From positions 2,666,001 to 2,730,000 of the forward strand of contig JANTUC010000001.1 in NCBI GenBank assembly GCA_026873275.1: 64,000 bases of DNA, given 5' to 3'. Source of the stretch: Pseudopithomyces maydicus. Taxonomy: Eukaryota > Ascomycota > Dothideomycetes > Pleosporales > Didymosphaeriaceae. Shown here in pieces: positions 46,329 through 58,650 of the stretch (position 1 is its first letter; every line of letters begins with the position of its first letter). The notes below the pieces were generated by a model. It was not told the origin of the DNA and did not search any database. It worked only from the letters and a program-made list of their open reading frames with translations. The position numbers and the translations under genes are program-made.

Positions 46329-48220
46329 GACGAACAAAGAAAGAAAGGTCGCAGCAATGCCAAGTGGGTTGTTGCGATGTTGACGACATGTTTTATTGTC
46401 TTATGTACCCAATGCGTTATGCTGTCATAAAGCCACTACCGCTTTAGGCCAGTAGCCGGCCAAAGAGCGGACGAGAGATTGGTACTTGACCCACCCGGAT
46501 ACGGAAGATGCAAGCACCGGTGGCGGCTAAGGCTGAACATGCGTGTGTCCGACCGCCCGTCTTACAACGCGCCAGGCATTTTTTTCGCATAGCCTAGATG
46601 ATCTTGCACGCAGCTGTCGAGTATACCTGGGTACAACGAGTCAGGCAGTAGGGCGTCTTTCCCATGACGGACGCCTGGTCGAGGATGACAAGATGAGCAA
46701 GCCAGGCAACGGGCGATCCAAAGTGGTATTGAGGTCACCATGAGTCTGGTTTCAGTATCTTGCTGTGACATCCCTTGCATATGCACGCAATGGGCCATTC
46801 AGGCCGCTTGCTAGCGCCGTCGATTCGCGACGCTATTCATGGTGTTTCCTTTGCATCGGTGCTGCCGAGCCGGGACGGCAACAACGATGAGGCCAGCCTT
46901 CGTACTGTACACATTACTACCCCGAACTATCTGACCATAACGTTGGCACACGTCGTTTTGCTGATCCTAGTGCTAGATGCGAGTTCTGGATCCAGCGCCG
47001 CCCGCTCTGTTCCCTTAGCGCCTCCACAAATATCCTTGACCGCGCACCTTCCCGGAGCATCCGAGAGACCGAGAGCCCTTCCATAGCGTTCGTTGAACGT
47101 GGTGTTGGACCGCATCGTGCTACGTCATACAGGCTCGGACGAACGAGGGCTGCGCGTCCAGAGTCTCAGCCCCTTTGTCTACGTTACTGTCGATATCGGT
47201 GTCGGATGAGCATCTTTTCCAGCCATCTGTCTGACACATGTATTCACCTTGGCGCTTCCTTCCTTCCTTCGCTATTCAGTAAAGGGCGGAGCGTTGTGAC
47301 ATGTTTATTCGACAATATCTACAAGGGACGAACCCCTCCGCAGATTACAAGTACATTAGGTTAAACGACGTTTGTTGGTTGCCCAATGCCTGTGACAGAT
47401 CATCTGCAGCTCGGCTAACTCTTCTGCGGAAGCGATCTCTTGGCTTGACCAGATAGGAGTCCGATAAAGTATTTTTGCAGGGGACAAATCCTTGTTCAGT
47501 CTTGTCGCAATTGCTGGAGGATTTTCTTTGTCATCTTGCACTGTTCTCGCGTGTTTGAGACGTGGCTGACTCAAAGCAATCCTTCTTGGCAAATCATCTC
47601 GACCTCCAGTGCTTGTACACATGTGCATTTGTACATCCACATGCGCTGTTCCTATCAACTCGTTACCGCCATTACAAGCAAAGCCCACTTAATGGAGTCT
47701 AGCCAATACTGCACTGTGATCATCCCTACCTATCATGCAACGTGATAATGGCTTATGCTGATGAGAGCATTGGCCAGTTTGCAAGGCCCCCATCCTCTAT
47801 TCCTAGCCAACTGTCGCCGAGTTGAGGATATTTGGATGGGTCTACAGATGTGTCCGCGACTTTACATGGTTCGCGTGCCCAGCAAATTACGTTACCTAAG
47901 TAACCTAGGTAAAAAAACATGATGACGCTTGGCCTCGTTATGTACCATGGCCCAAGACCTCTCCAGGAAACCACTAGTGTGGTATGGTTGCATTGATTAA
48001 AAGAACTGGCACTCGAGGGTGCGGCGTCTAACTCAAATGCGTGATATATAGATACAGCTGCTAGTATGAATGCAAAAGATTATTCCTTGGCTTGTGAAAT
48101 ACACAGTTATTGAAGTTTACACAGTGCCCGCTCTGAGGCATGGTTACTCATCCCAAAGTTATGGTGGAGACGGATACCAGAAATACCTGCTCTTAATTGT
48201 AGGCAATATCAAACCGAACT
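46329..48220. other. Intergenic, long upstream region of the ABC transporter
   Basis: A 1.9 kb gap between two minus-strand genes. The part next to 46328 is the transporter promoter, the far end is the LCCL gene 3' flank. Short open frames overlap on both strands with no family features. A 1.9 kb upstream region would suit a highly regulated efflux pump, but no specific operator is claimed. Confidence 0.55.
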
Positions 48221-50070
48221 TTACAATCTATTGTTCCCCTGCAAGCCTTGTATACCGCTCCATGACCCATTTCCAAACAACGTGCCCGCTACAGTGTAAT
48301 CCAAAGCTTGACCACCTTTCACGTATCCAAATCTTATGTATTCATTCAGTTGCAAGCCTGCCGCTCTCTTCCATTCGAATGTGGTGGCATCGGCGTCAGC
48401 TCCATCATTAAAGAATAGACGGCTTCGCTCCACGTCGTTAACCAACACACTGATCCCGTCGACTGCTACTGATGGCATAGCCCATGAGAAATTTGCAATC
48501 AAACCTTGAGCCGTGTCAGAAATGACGGGGTCAAGCAATTTCGGTAAGACAGATTCAAGTTTGCCATCTCCCCGAAGTGCATCCGTCGTTTGGAGTATAG
48601 AGTCGAAATCCCAACGCGCGATACCGTTCACAAAAAGACCCAATAGTATTCCTTGATACACCAGAGAAGCGCGGGTTTGTAAACTTGTACCAGGTAACAG
48701 TAGTAAAGCGAGAATGTAGTGGTGAATGCGTAGTGAAACACCGGGCATCATCAAAAGTACGAGAATGGCCAGTATAAACGATCCATATAAGGCCAGATAG
48801 CGCAAAAGGCGGGCTTCGAGCCAGAAGTAGTACACTTGGCCCGCGATGATCGCAACCAAGATCACCAAGATCATGGCCAAAGCAAGCTTAGCACCTGGCT
48901 GTTGTTCAAGATCGTGAGCGGTAAGGCGTTGTATAGGAATCCAGTCGAATGTATAGTTGGAAAGAGCACCGAAGAAAAATCCTCCCAACCACAATATTGT
49001 TTTATCAAGGTGTGCATTCAAACCGCTCAATGTACGTTTGACAGTAGTACGGTAAATAATGACAGCGCAGAACATTGCCGGGAGCAAGCGCTTAGCAAAC
49101 ATAGAAATATGATCCGGGAGGACAGTAATGTTGTGATAAGATGCCGAAGGGGGTCAGAGGCGAATGCCACATGGGCAAAGATAATGACGAAAATAGGAAA
49201 GAAAACAGCCGGTGAGGTTACGAGGACTGAAATCAGGGCGGCGAAAAACAAGTCCAGGAACAGGAGCCTTTGTCGGGGATCGGATGGACATTTTATGTTC
49301 GAATCGGGTGTGACAGAGAAAGTTGAAGGGAAGTATGAATCGTACGGAATGGACTCAATCCCATGTTTGTTCACGCTGGAGAAATCTTCATGCCTACCCA
49401 TTAGTGTAACACGTCCGCATCCGCCCTCCGAGTCTTTAAATACCCCAGCATGAATAGCAGAGCTGCAAACAAAGCTGTCACTACGATAAACGTCATTGCC
49501 GATGACCAAAGGACGATAATTTACGTCTTGTGGCCCGACTGCACGAGGATTTAGGACCTGGACACTTGCGCACTTGGCTGGGCAACGAAACGCAAACGAG
49601 GCGTTGTTGAAGGGGTGGCAGTCGATACCGTCGATGCCACATCCGTTCTTTGGTTTCCAGAGTGTGTCGACGCAGTCGAGGTTGGTAACATGCACACCAT
49701 CCCCGTCTTTGATGGGGCGTTGTGCGCTCAAGAGAATGACAAAAGCAATAAGCCATACTTTCAAGATTACGCCCAAAAGTATGAGTTGCTGTTTCCGCTC
49801 GGGTATTTGCCGGTTGATCCAATCTGGAAGTACCCTTTCGACGGATGGGAACCAAGGTTGGATAATTTGAATCCTTGGCGGGTGATGTCCTTGAAGTAGA
49901 TCGAGAAAGCGGGATGCGGGTGACTTTCTGACGGAAACACGAGCAGGGGCAGTGTCTTCAAATTCTAGCTCTTCTCTTCCCCTGCCCAGCAGTTGAGCTT
50001 CCTCGTCAGCGTCGATGTCTGCCCTATCATCCTGATCCGGTGGACCTGCATCTCGTAGAACGCGAACCAT
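48221..50070 (-). CDS. LCCL-domain multi-pass membrane protein; one frame break
   Basis: Fungal LCCL-domain membrane protein of unknown function, expected 616 residues, no intron. The cytosolic N-terminus is acidic, followed by one membrane segment (LILLGVILKVWLIAFVILL). The Cys-rich LCCL domain (about residues 140-270) has CGIDGIDCHPF, FRCPAKC, the hallmark YRSDSFVCSSAIHAGVF and GGCGRVTLMG. Several further membrane segments include the family block WLGGFFFGALSNYTFDWIPIQRLT and LRIHHYILALLLLPGTSLQTR. The frame changes at the G5 run 49149-49153 (C5 in the gene): one base is missing (or two extra), and both sides read as good conserved protein with no intron option. Probably a homopolymer error rather than a dead gene. 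Confidence 0.85.
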
Positions 50071-50984
50071 CTGTGTTTATGACATGGGGACCGCTAAATC
50101 AATGCGCAATTGTGAAAAATCGAAAACGATGGTAGGTTGACGGGATATCGGGGTTGTAGACAAAAGCTAGGCTGACGGGTCCGAGCGCTGGTTCTTGGGT
50201 TTCTTTTTTGGAAAAGGAAATGCTCGGCTCGACCTTCAACACACCTTCCTTACATATACTACTTGATCAGGTAGCGGCTCATAGCAAAAATGCTTCAGAA
50301 CGAGCATGCACTATTTGCGCATGACTTCTGTATATGAGTTCGAACATTCATATCAAAAATGTAACGATTTTAACATCAGCTTAGTACCATGATGCACACT
50401 TCTGCAGAATGTACACTTACGAAATAGATAACAATTCCGGTATGAGAAAACTTCTGTCAACGTAGCATGTCAACGAACCATAATTAAACAAAGTTATTGA
50501 TGTGACTGGTTTTTTCTTTTTGCAAATAACACTTCTTACCCCAACTTCATTCCTGCTCTACCATGCACATAGCCGCCACATAATAGTCTTTATCTGCGTA
50601 TTACCCTTCATCATACCTTATCCCAATGAGTAACTACTTCTTATTCCGTGGGGTAGATGCTACAGTCCTGCTCCACGCGTTCACCTTGGTTGCTTGAATA
50701 ATTCTTCGTTTGGCCATGAGCCCCTTTTAGTAAGGTTGGTTGAAAATGAAGCTTGTATTTGACTGGCAGTTGAATCAGAGGAACGAAAAACAAGGGTAGT
50801 GACGCGCTTCACCCAGGAGCTAGTGAAGTGAGTTGACAACCTCTCCCAACAGCCGTATAAATACCTTTACCCCCACCACTCGCCATGGGCCACTTCAGCT
50901 TCACTCACTTCTACATCACCGAACCCTACCTTCTCTTTCTCCACAACCCGGCAAGTCTGCTCTGAGCATACGTATCATACTGAA
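50071..50984. promoter_or_regulatory. Divergent promoter region, LCCL gene / pseudokinase
   Basis: A 914 bp gap between divergent start codons. AT-rich in the middle (50260-50620) with pyrimidine-rich sequence before the pseudokinase start (CTTCTCTTTCTC-like runs near 50928-50940). A TATA box is present at 50856-50863. No gene seen. Confidence 0.5.
50856..50863 (+). promoter_or_regulatory. TATA box (TATAAATA) for the pseudokinase gene
   Basis: TATAAATA about 122-129 bases before the ATG at 50985. A CT-rich stretch lies between it and the start codon, as in many fungal core promoters. Confidence 0.5.
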
Positions 50985-52250
50985 ATGTCAGGGTGGACGA
51001 CACGGAGTACTCCGACTGCGGGACCTGAGCAGCGCAGCGGAAACAATGCGAACGGCAATCTCGCACCTCCTCCCGGCTTCTTCCACATAGTTAGACGCCG
51101 TCACGAAAAGAATACTTCGGAATTTGTTTGCGTACCGCGAAAGTTGTCCTTGGTATCGGCGGACGGGGACGACGAGGATTCTAGTGCTCCGAGCAGTGCA
51201 GACGGCCTTCACCATAGCTACATGAATGTCGCAACCAGTGCCTCGACAGCCAAAGATCTGAAAGCGCAGTTAGTCATCGTAAAGATGCATAATTCAACAA
51301 AAGCTCTGCGTCGCGAGCGTGACGTCTTGGAAGCTTTGCACAACCTCAAGGGCAGCGAGTCGTTCATCGGTTCCTGGGTATGGTCAGAAGTAATCTTCTC
51401 CACGCCATCGTCCAGCTACCTCTGTATGCGCCCTATCTTTGGGGAGACGCTGTCTTCCTTTGGACAAGACTGCCGGGAATCGAGCGGCATACCGACCTAC
51501 TTCGTTTGGCACATCTTGCTCGGCTTGATGGACGCGCTGAACTTCGTCCACGACGCTGGGATCGCGCACGGGAGCCTGAGCGACACGAACACGGTGCTAC
51601 GATGCTACGTGCCACACAATGGACTACAGTATCGCGACTATCCAGACATTGTACTTACGGGATTTGGTGCGACGACAGATGAGAATGGCAATGCCGAATT
51701 TGAAGACTTTTTCAATTTGGTGTTGATCATGCACTCCCGTGTAATTATGAAGTGGAGCGATATGAGCGTACTGATAGAATTCCTCGATATGAACGTAGAG
51801 CACTCTGATCCACTTCTTCGGCTTGCCCAAGCGCTCAGGGCGATGATCGATGCAGCTTGCAATGGGCAGCTGGAGGCCGGGATAAAGGATCTCAAAAAGG
51901 AATGGGAAGGTATTGCAAGCACGGAGAGAGCAAATGGCCCGGCGAGTTGCCCCGAGTGGATCAGGCGTAGTGCCTACGATGACCTTGCGCCCGAAGAGGA
52001 GTTGGAGATGGCTGCTCGTCCGCCAACCGTTCTGAAGTTCAAGACACATTTAGAGAAGTATCGAGCATGGGTCAGGGAAAGGCGGACCCCTGTGGCACTG
52101 AGGAAGCGAACGAAGACAAGCCAGGCGGCCAGCCTCTTGGTCTTGACATTCAAGGAGGAAGAGGCCCGGGATGCACTGGAGGGGTTGGTGGAGCCTGTTC
52201 AGATGCCGTATTCAGAAGGAAGAGAGCAGGTGAGGGGGCGAAGATGGTGA
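50985..52250 (+). CDS. Protein kinase-like protein, probable pseudokinase
   Basis: Single-exon 421-residue protein with a recognisable but degenerate protein-kinase fold. The beta3 Lys (LVIVK, Lys100) and an alphaC Glu (RRERDVLEAL, Glu111) are kept. The catalytic loop HRDxxxxN reads AHGSLSDTN (His195; the Asp position is Ser197), and DFG reads TGFG (the magnesium-binding Asp is Gly226). Loss of both aspartates argues against phosphotransfer, so a binding or scaffold role is more likely. No glycine-rich loop is visible; the N-terminal 80 residues are disordered. The C-terminal 90 residues are charged and helical (FKTHLEKYRAWVRERRTP) and of unknown function. It converges on the EMC4 gene. Confidence 0.75.
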   Translation: MSGWTTRSTPTAGPEQRSGNNANGNLAPPPGFFHIVRRRHEKNTSEFVCVPRKLSLVSADGDDEDSSAPSSADGLHHSYMNVATSASTAKDLKAQLVIVKMHNSTKALRRERDVLEALHNLKGSESFIGSWVWSEVIFSTPSSSYLCMRPIFGETLSSFGQDCRESSGIPTYFVWHILLGLMDALNFVHDAGIAHGSLSDTNTVLRCYVPHNGLQYRDYPDIVLTGFGATTDENGNAEFEDFFNLVLIMHSRVIMKWSDMSVLIEFLDMNVEHSDPLLRLAQALRAMIDAACNGQLEAGIKDLKKEWEGIASTERANGPASCPEWIRRSAYDDLAPEEELEMAARPPTVLKFKTHLEKYRAWVRERRTPVALRKRTKTSQAASLLVLTFKEEEARDALEGLVEPVQMPYSEGREQVRGRRW

Positions 52251-52403
52251 AGGATGAATGGGCTGGATAAGCCAGAACAGAGGGCATGTTAAAACTTGAG
52301 ACATAATGCAGTAATCATGGGTATGGAAATAAGAAAGACGCCATGTGACCTGAAACACATGCTTTGAAACTGACAGAACGTATTGTTCTATGCATCCCCC
52401 GCA

Positions 52404-53017
52404 TCACAACCATTCCTGCGGCACCGCCCTTTCCGACCACGTCCGTTCCGCCTCCCATGCAAGCCAATCTGATCTGGTGGTCGGCAGCAAACCCATTGCG
52501 TTGACTTTCCATATTCCGAGCCCCAGCATCAAAGCGTTCGTCAACAAGTACACGATCTTGACCATGATGAGGCGACCCGAGGTCCCGGGGGTTTCAAAGG
52601 GCGCGAAGGTTCTTTGGATGTTGAGGGCGGCGAGGATGGGGGTCTTGAATAGGGTGAAGACCATGAAGATGGAGAAGATCTGGAGGGTGTTTCCGGTCAT
52701 GTACATGCCTGGCGGGTGGTTAGGTTGGAGCTGGGGGCAGCGGGGCAGCGGGGCAGGAGCATACCGATGGCATTCATGGGCAGCTGCTTGGCCGGGGCAA
52801 TGGCCACCTCCCATGCCTTCTTCATCTTGAGCGTGTCCATCTCCTCGGGGGTTGGCTGGTTCCGCACGGCCTGCTTGGAGGAGGCGGCGGCGCGGTCTCT
52901 GCGGGTGAGCGAGGCCGTATAGCCTGGCGGGTCGGCGAGGGTGATCTTGGGCGGCGTGGCGGGCGGCTCGTTGAGGTCGACGACCCATTGCGGGGGCGGT
53001 GGGGGCGGCGTGGACAT
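52404..53017 (-). CDS. emc4: ER membrane protein complex subunit 4 (EMC4)
   Basis: Subunit of the ER membrane protein complex, which inserts tail-anchored and multi-pass proteins; 185 residues. Two minus-strand exons, 53017-52765 and 52708-52404, with a 56-nt intron (GTATGC...GCCAG). Features: Pro-rich N-terminus (PPPPPPQWVVDLNEPP), LADPPGYTASL, KKAWEVAIAPAKQLPMNAIGMYMTGN (family core across the splice), then two hydrophobic segments (LQIFSIFMVFTLFKTPILAAL and KIVYLLTNALMLGLGIWKV) and the ending TRSDWLAWE. Length and order match fungal EMC4. Confidence 0.93.
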
Positions 53018-53509
53018 GTCGGCGGGGGCGCCTTGGAAGTGCAGATGCTGGGCGCTGTGCTCTGCGTGTAGTGCTCGTTCTGTGTGGTGTGCGTGCTTTC
53101 CTTGCGCCGAAGTCGTGCCTGCCCTAGTAATGCGGTGGTGGAAGCGACGACCCGCCCGCGCAACCGCAAACCCCCGGCCTTGGCACGCACCCGCTAGTTG
53201 TGCACGTTCCTCCCGCCTTCCGCAATGGCCTGTGAATGTCTTGGGCGGTTCAATTCGTCTGGACAGCGCCAAAAAGCCTCCAAGAGCTCCTCGACACATT
53301 GCCCGACCCCTGCTTCCGCTATGCGCAGCGTGCCTCTTGCCGCCTGACGTGCGCCACACACATCTACTGCTTTCCTTCGACCGGACCCACGCGTTCCAGG
53401 AGGGGCGGCTAAGACGGTCAAGGAGAGGGGAAAGCTGCTTGTATCGTGCTACAGCTAGGCACATGCATAGAGTGGCAGCACGCCAACTGGACACGCGATA
53501 ACAGCCACC
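53018..53509. promoter_or_regulatory. Bidirectional promoter region, EMC4 / beta adaptin
   Basis: A 492 bp GC-rich gap between divergent start codons of two membrane-trafficking/biogenesis genes. No TATA box seen. Confidence 0.5.
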
Positions 53510-55921
53510 ATGAGCGCCGGCGGCCAGGATGCGAAGCTCTTTGCCAGGGTAAGCTCATCCCTTCGTCTTCACCAATCCACAACCCTATTCTTGCATTACC
53601 TGCCCTGTCTCGTCGCCATAACCACGCGACTTGACTCTTCTGCCCTGCGCCGCTCCTCCCGAACATGCCGCTACCATGTTCATCCCATATGCTTTCGAGA
53701 GCGCACGCTTACAGTACGCTCGCTCGCCACAGGGTAAAGTAGCAGAGCTACGTCTCGAGCTCAACAGCGGTGGGAAGAAGGATAAGAATTTCACGGCGAA
53801 GAAGACGGCTTTGAAGAAGATCGTCGCGAACATGACCATGAGCAACAACGACATGGTAGCCCTCTTTCCCGATATCGTGGGCTGCATGCACATTCCAAGC
53901 TTGGAGATCAAGAAGATGTGGGTTCGCATCGGGCTTGCTGGCTAGCACAGGCTGACGAAACAGGTGCTTCTTGTATCTGGTCAACTATGCGCGGATAAAA
54001 CCGGACATTGCTCTCAAGGCCTTGCCCATCATTCAAGAAGACATGCACGACAATAATCCACTCGTGCGATCGCTCGCTCTCCGGACCATGTCGTACATCC
54101 ACGTCCGCGAATTCGTGGAAGCTACCGTCCCGCATCTCAAGACACTCCTGCGGGATAACGATCCCTACGTGCGCAAGACGGCTGCCATTTGCGTCGCGAA
54201 GCTCTACGACCACGACAAGGCCATGGTCGAATCTTCGGACCTCATCGACAAGCTCAACGCTATGCTACGAGACGAAAATCCGACAGTGGTGTCGTGTGCT
54301 TTGGCGGCCTTGATGGACATCTGGGAGCGATCAGAGTCCATCAAGCTGACCATTGACTATGCCAGTGCTTCCAAGATCGTCCAGATTCTGCATCAATGCT
54401 CAGAATGGGGCCAGACATACATATTGGAAGCACTGATGAATTACGTCCCACAAGACACACAGGAGGCAGCGATTCTTGCCGAGCGTATAGCCCCACGACT
54501 TTCACATTCAAACTCTGCGGTTGTGCTGACATGCATCCGGGTCATTCTGTATCTTTTGAACTACATCTCGGACCAAAAGGTGATAACATCGCTGTGTAAC
54601 AAGCTCTCGCCGCCACTTGTTACACTTCTCTCCAAAGGCCCCGAGATCCAGTATCTTGCTCTGCGGAACGCTCTTCTCATTCTCCAACGGCGGCCGGAGG
54701 TGCTGAGGAACGACATCCGCGTCTTCTTCTGTAAATACAACGACCCTATATATGTCAAGGTCACAAAGCTCGAACTCATATTCATGCTCGCAACCGAGAA
54801 GAACATTAAGGAGGTGTTGACAGAGCTCTCTGAGTAGGTCTAACTCGTTTGGCGACTGCAAGGGCATCACTAATCGCATCTGCAGGTACGCCACAGAGAT
54901 TGACGTTGATTTTGTACGAAAATCGGTACGAGCAATCGGAAAGCTCGCCATCAAAATCCCACCTGCCAGCCAACTATGCATATCGACACTCCTTACCCTC
55001 GTCAGTACCAAGGTGTCGTACATTGTGCAGGAGGCTACGGTGGTCATTCGCAACATCTTCCGGAAGTACCCCAACCAATATGAATCTATCATCTCCACGC
55101 TCTGTGAGAATCTTGATTCCCTAGACGAGCCAGAGGCCAAAGCTGCCATGATCTGGGTCATCGGACAGTACGCGGACCGAATAGAGGATAGCGACGTCCT
55201 TCTGGAAGACTTCCTAGACGCGTTCAACGAAGAGACACACGAGGTGCAATTGGCGCTTCTCACGGCAACTGTCAAGCTGTTCATACAGCGACCTACGCGA
55301 GGTTCGCAGCTGGTCCCCAAGGTGCTCAAGTGGGCGACAGAAGAGACGGACAATCCCGATCTACGCGATCGAGGCTACATGTATTGGCGGTTGCTGTCTT
55401 CGGCGCCCGAAGAAGCTAAGAAGATCGTCATGGGCGAGAAACCCCCAATCACGGCAGAAGAGTCAGAGAAACTCGACCCGGGCACGCTAGAGGAGATGTG
55501 TCTGAATGTCGGGACGCTAGCCACAGTGTACCTCAAGCCCGTGAATCAGGTGTTCCGCTCGGCACGGCCAAGGAAACTGCAGGATTCACCTGCGTTGCAG
55601 CGGCACGAATTGCCCACGGTCAAGGCAGCGCAGCAGGCACGCGAACGCGCGGCTGCCGAACGGTCACGGATTGACACATCGACAACGAATGGCAACGGCT
55701 CGCTGAGCCCAATGTCGGCCAACGGAAGCAACCTGGCTGCTGCTGCGCATGAGGCGGATCTGTATTTTGCAGGAGTAGGAAGACAGAGCACGTTCGGCGG
55801 CAGTCCGATTGTGGCGGAGCAGGGATCGCTTGGAGGCGGGTGGGTCGTCAATCAGTCTGCGGCCCAACAGGTAGTGATGAGCCCCGGTGGTGCAGATGGC
55901 AATCAGGATCTGCTGCTGTAA
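53510..55921 (+). CDS. apl2: AP-1-type complex subunit beta (beta adaptin)
   Basis: Large beta subunit of a clathrin adaptor (AP-1 at trans-Golgi/endosomes; AP-2 beta is the close alternative), 709 residues, without the C-terminal ear of animal beta adaptins. Exons 53510-53548, 53733-53917, 53964-54833 and 54886-55921. The first exon encodes just 13 residues. Alpha-solenoid blocks: KKTALKKIVANMTMSNNDM, ALFPDIVGCM, NPLVRSLALRTMSYI, DPYVRKTAAICVAKLYD, EWGQTYILEALMNY, EIQYLALRNALLILQRRPEV and KAAMIWVIGQYADRIED. The last 150 residues are an Ala/Ser/Gly-rich hinge ending in DGNQDLLL, with LL-type sequence that could bind clathrin (inference). Confidence 0.92.
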
Positions 55922-56514
55922 TGGTGGAAGGGAGCCGAGTGGCGGATGGGCTGTGGTGGGGGAGGATCACGATGCAGTACTGTATAGCTAGCGAACGAGG
56001 TGGGTCTGACAGCGGCCTTGAAACCTTAGCTTGACAACATGGCGATGCGACCTCTGGCTCTTGTTTGTGACTTGACTTGGCCGCCAGCGGGCAGCCCATT
56101 GGCGACAGGCGGCATGCTGTAGCTGGATGACGGGGGCATGGAGCAGCCTCGCGGATGCAGCGCCGAAGAGAGTTCCCCGCGTCTGCAGGCAGTCACAAGG
56201 TGGGCAAGTGGTCGAAGGCATTGGCCAGTGAATGTGCCTGTCCGCCGTCATGGGGCATCTCCAGCGTCGCGCAAGCATGGGGCGGCGTGCGGGGCTGAAG
56301 GAGCTCAGACCCTGGCGTCCGCGTTGCTGCAGCTGCTGCAGGGGTGCCAGAATGACGTACCGACAAATAGACGTATGTATGTACAGGTACGAGCCCTGCG
56401 TTTAAAGCATTCGACCGCTCCTGCGTACCGCTGCGTACCCTCTGCCCTCGACGACAGCGAGCCTCCACAGACCCAGCATCAGAGAAGCAGAAAGACGACG
56501 ACGACGACGACATC
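55922..56514. other. Intergenic
   Basis: A 593 bp gap between two + strand genes. A GACGACGACGACGACGAC run lies directly before the next ATG (about 56493-56510, in the 5' UTR). No gene seen. Confidence 0.5.
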
Positions 56515-57585
56515 ATGGCTGAGAACGGTGCTGCTTCGAGCGGTTCGCGCTGTAAGCTGGCCATCCTACTACCCTTCCCTCACAGGCAGTGCATCGTCGT
56601 ACATGGCTCACACCACCCACAGTGAACCCTTTCGCTCGCCGGGAAGAGTTCTCTTCTCGAGAGCTGATTCTCCACCGCATCACCACCCTCGTCACCTACA
56701 TCATCTTCCTGGTTGCCGCTGTCTACTACACTTTCGAGCGGCCGCATGAGGGCCACAAGCCCCGACGCACCATCTGGGGCAACAACACTGCGACCCCCTT
56801 CGCCCAGAACAGCATCATGACTAGCATCTACTGGTACGCCAGCCCTCTCTTCATCTGCACTGCAACCACACACAGCCACTGACCCACCACTAGGATTTTC
56901 ATCATGCTCCTCCAGCTCGTCTACGCCTACTCCCTCTACTCTCGCGACACCGTCTACGTTGCCGCCGCCGCCAACATCGGATCCCACTACATCGCCTCCA
57001 ACCTCCTCCTCTTCGGCTTCATCAACCTCTGGGTCCGCTCCCACTTCTGGCTCGCCGAGCTGCTCATCATCATCAACTTCTTCAACCTCTCCTTCGCCTA
57101 CTTCCGCCACAGCACCACGCCGCGTCCCATCCACGTGGGCACCGTAGCAGGTCCGCTGGCATGGAACTTTGTCGCGCTGTACTGGGTTGGTGCCCGCGCG
57201 GTGCATACAGATGCGCTTCCAGCTAGAATCGTGGGTAATATTTTCATCTGGGGGATCTTGGCGTATGGAGCTTTCTTCTTGGTGGCGTTCAAGGACTACA
57301 CGATGGGATTCGCTCTGTCGTACCTTGCTTTCTGTGAGTATCGCTTCCAATCGAAGGGTGACGGATTGACTGATAGACGTAGCGACCGGTGTCGGCCAGT
57401 TCCTAACCAAGCTCCCCATCCTCCAGCTGCAGTGGATCTTTGCATTTACCATTGGCGCTCTGCTCTTCATCCTCTCGTTGGGTGTCTCGAGCGGTAAGAC
57501 GCCGCTCGAGGGTGGCGAAATCGTTTCCGAGGACCGTGAACGCGCGCCGTTGCTGCGGGATGGTCCCGATGCGCCGCAGGAGTAA
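56515..57585 (+). CDS. DUF1774 multi-pass membrane protein
   Basis: Fungal integral membrane protein of unknown function (DUF1774), 298 residues. Exons 56515-56551, 56623-56833, 56894-57333 and 57377-57585. The 37-nt first exon encodes MAENGAASSGSR. Family blocks: NPFARREEF, LVTYIIFLVAAVYYTFE, TPFAQNSIMTSIYW, ANIGSHYIASNLLLFGFINL, WVRSHFWLAELLIIINFFNL, FRHSTTPRPIHV, GPLAWNFVALYW, ALPARIVGNIFIWGILAYG and FKDYTMGFALSYLA. About eight membrane segments; the acidic C-terminus is cytosolic-looking. The last acceptor could be TAG at 57375-57376 or TAG six bases later, a two-residue difference. Confidence 0.88.
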
Positions 57586-58650
57586 GCTTGCATAGAGTGG
57601 AACACTGTGTTGTGATTTGAAGTATCACTCCGAGCTGAGTAGTCGGTGCAGAATTTGTAAAGGCATAGTCTTGCAATGAAAAATTTCAGGTGGAGGTGAA
57701 GGGTGGCTGACCTGAGATAGAGGAAGGACTTGGGCGCTTTGAATGTTTTTTTAAGGTTTCATCCGGCGTTTATGGTCATGTCACCGCTCCCATCTGTTTT
57801 GTCTGGGCCATGGCGTAAGGAAGCATGTTGTCAGTCTCGCTTTACTCATTGACGAAAGTACGTAGTAAGTAAGCGACGATACCCGATCCAACTTGCAAGG
57901 TTTCTTATGCTTTCTGCACCCATGTTTACCTGGACCCCATTCGTTCTTTTGGTTGATAGGGACTCCCTCTTCCTTCGCTATACGGGTTTGACGTGCTCTG
58001 TTGGTTCAGTTGTGTGCATGCATATACGTAAATCGGTAAATTGAAGTGTTTTGTTCAGTCTCCTCAAATTATACTTGGAGTAAAAACCATAAAGCTATGG
58101 AGGATGTTCATGAAACGATCCCATTGGTGCGGAAAATAATGCTGTACATGCTTCGTGCAGCTCTATCCACCAATACCGCTGTGGAACATCAAAGCTTCCT
58201 GGTAGGTTAGATATACAACGAGAATCGAAACTTTCACACAAGCTGGTGTATATGTAAACGCAGGATTGAACATAAGTGATTGCAACTCTGTCAACAAAAT
58301 TCGGAGGAAGGCCGACCGCGTTGAAAAATACGACAATGGTGCAATGGTTAGCATCGAACATGTATGCATATATGTGCGCATATTAGCATAAGCCAATATA
58401 TTTTGGAGCATTTTATCAGAAGCATAATTTTTTTTTTTATATTAGAATAAATTAGCTGTATACTAAAGGTAAAGACTTAACTTCCAAAGTCTGTAATACC
58501 CTTGGATCCAGATACGTATCTAAAGTCTTCTCCTTGCTCGTTAAGCCCAGAAAATTGACTTGGTAGATTAAAAAAGGATTAATTCAACTGTCGATGCTGT
58601 CATTAGAATCGTCTGCTTCGTATTTGGCGTTAGTCATCGATTGTATGACT
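57586..58650. other. Convergent intergenic gap
   Basis: A 1,065 bp gap between the 3' ends of the DUF1774 gene (+) and the orphan gene (-). Becomes strongly AT-rich at 58370-58480, including a T run near 58428-58438. No supported gene. The AT-rich patch could be the edge of an old repeat, but no terminal repeats are seen. Confidence 0.5.

Noticed and set aside
56580..57605. 341-codon minus-strand frame opposite the DUF1774 gene
   Set aside because: It spans the introns of a recognisable sense gene and has Glu/Val/Gly-rich shadow composition.
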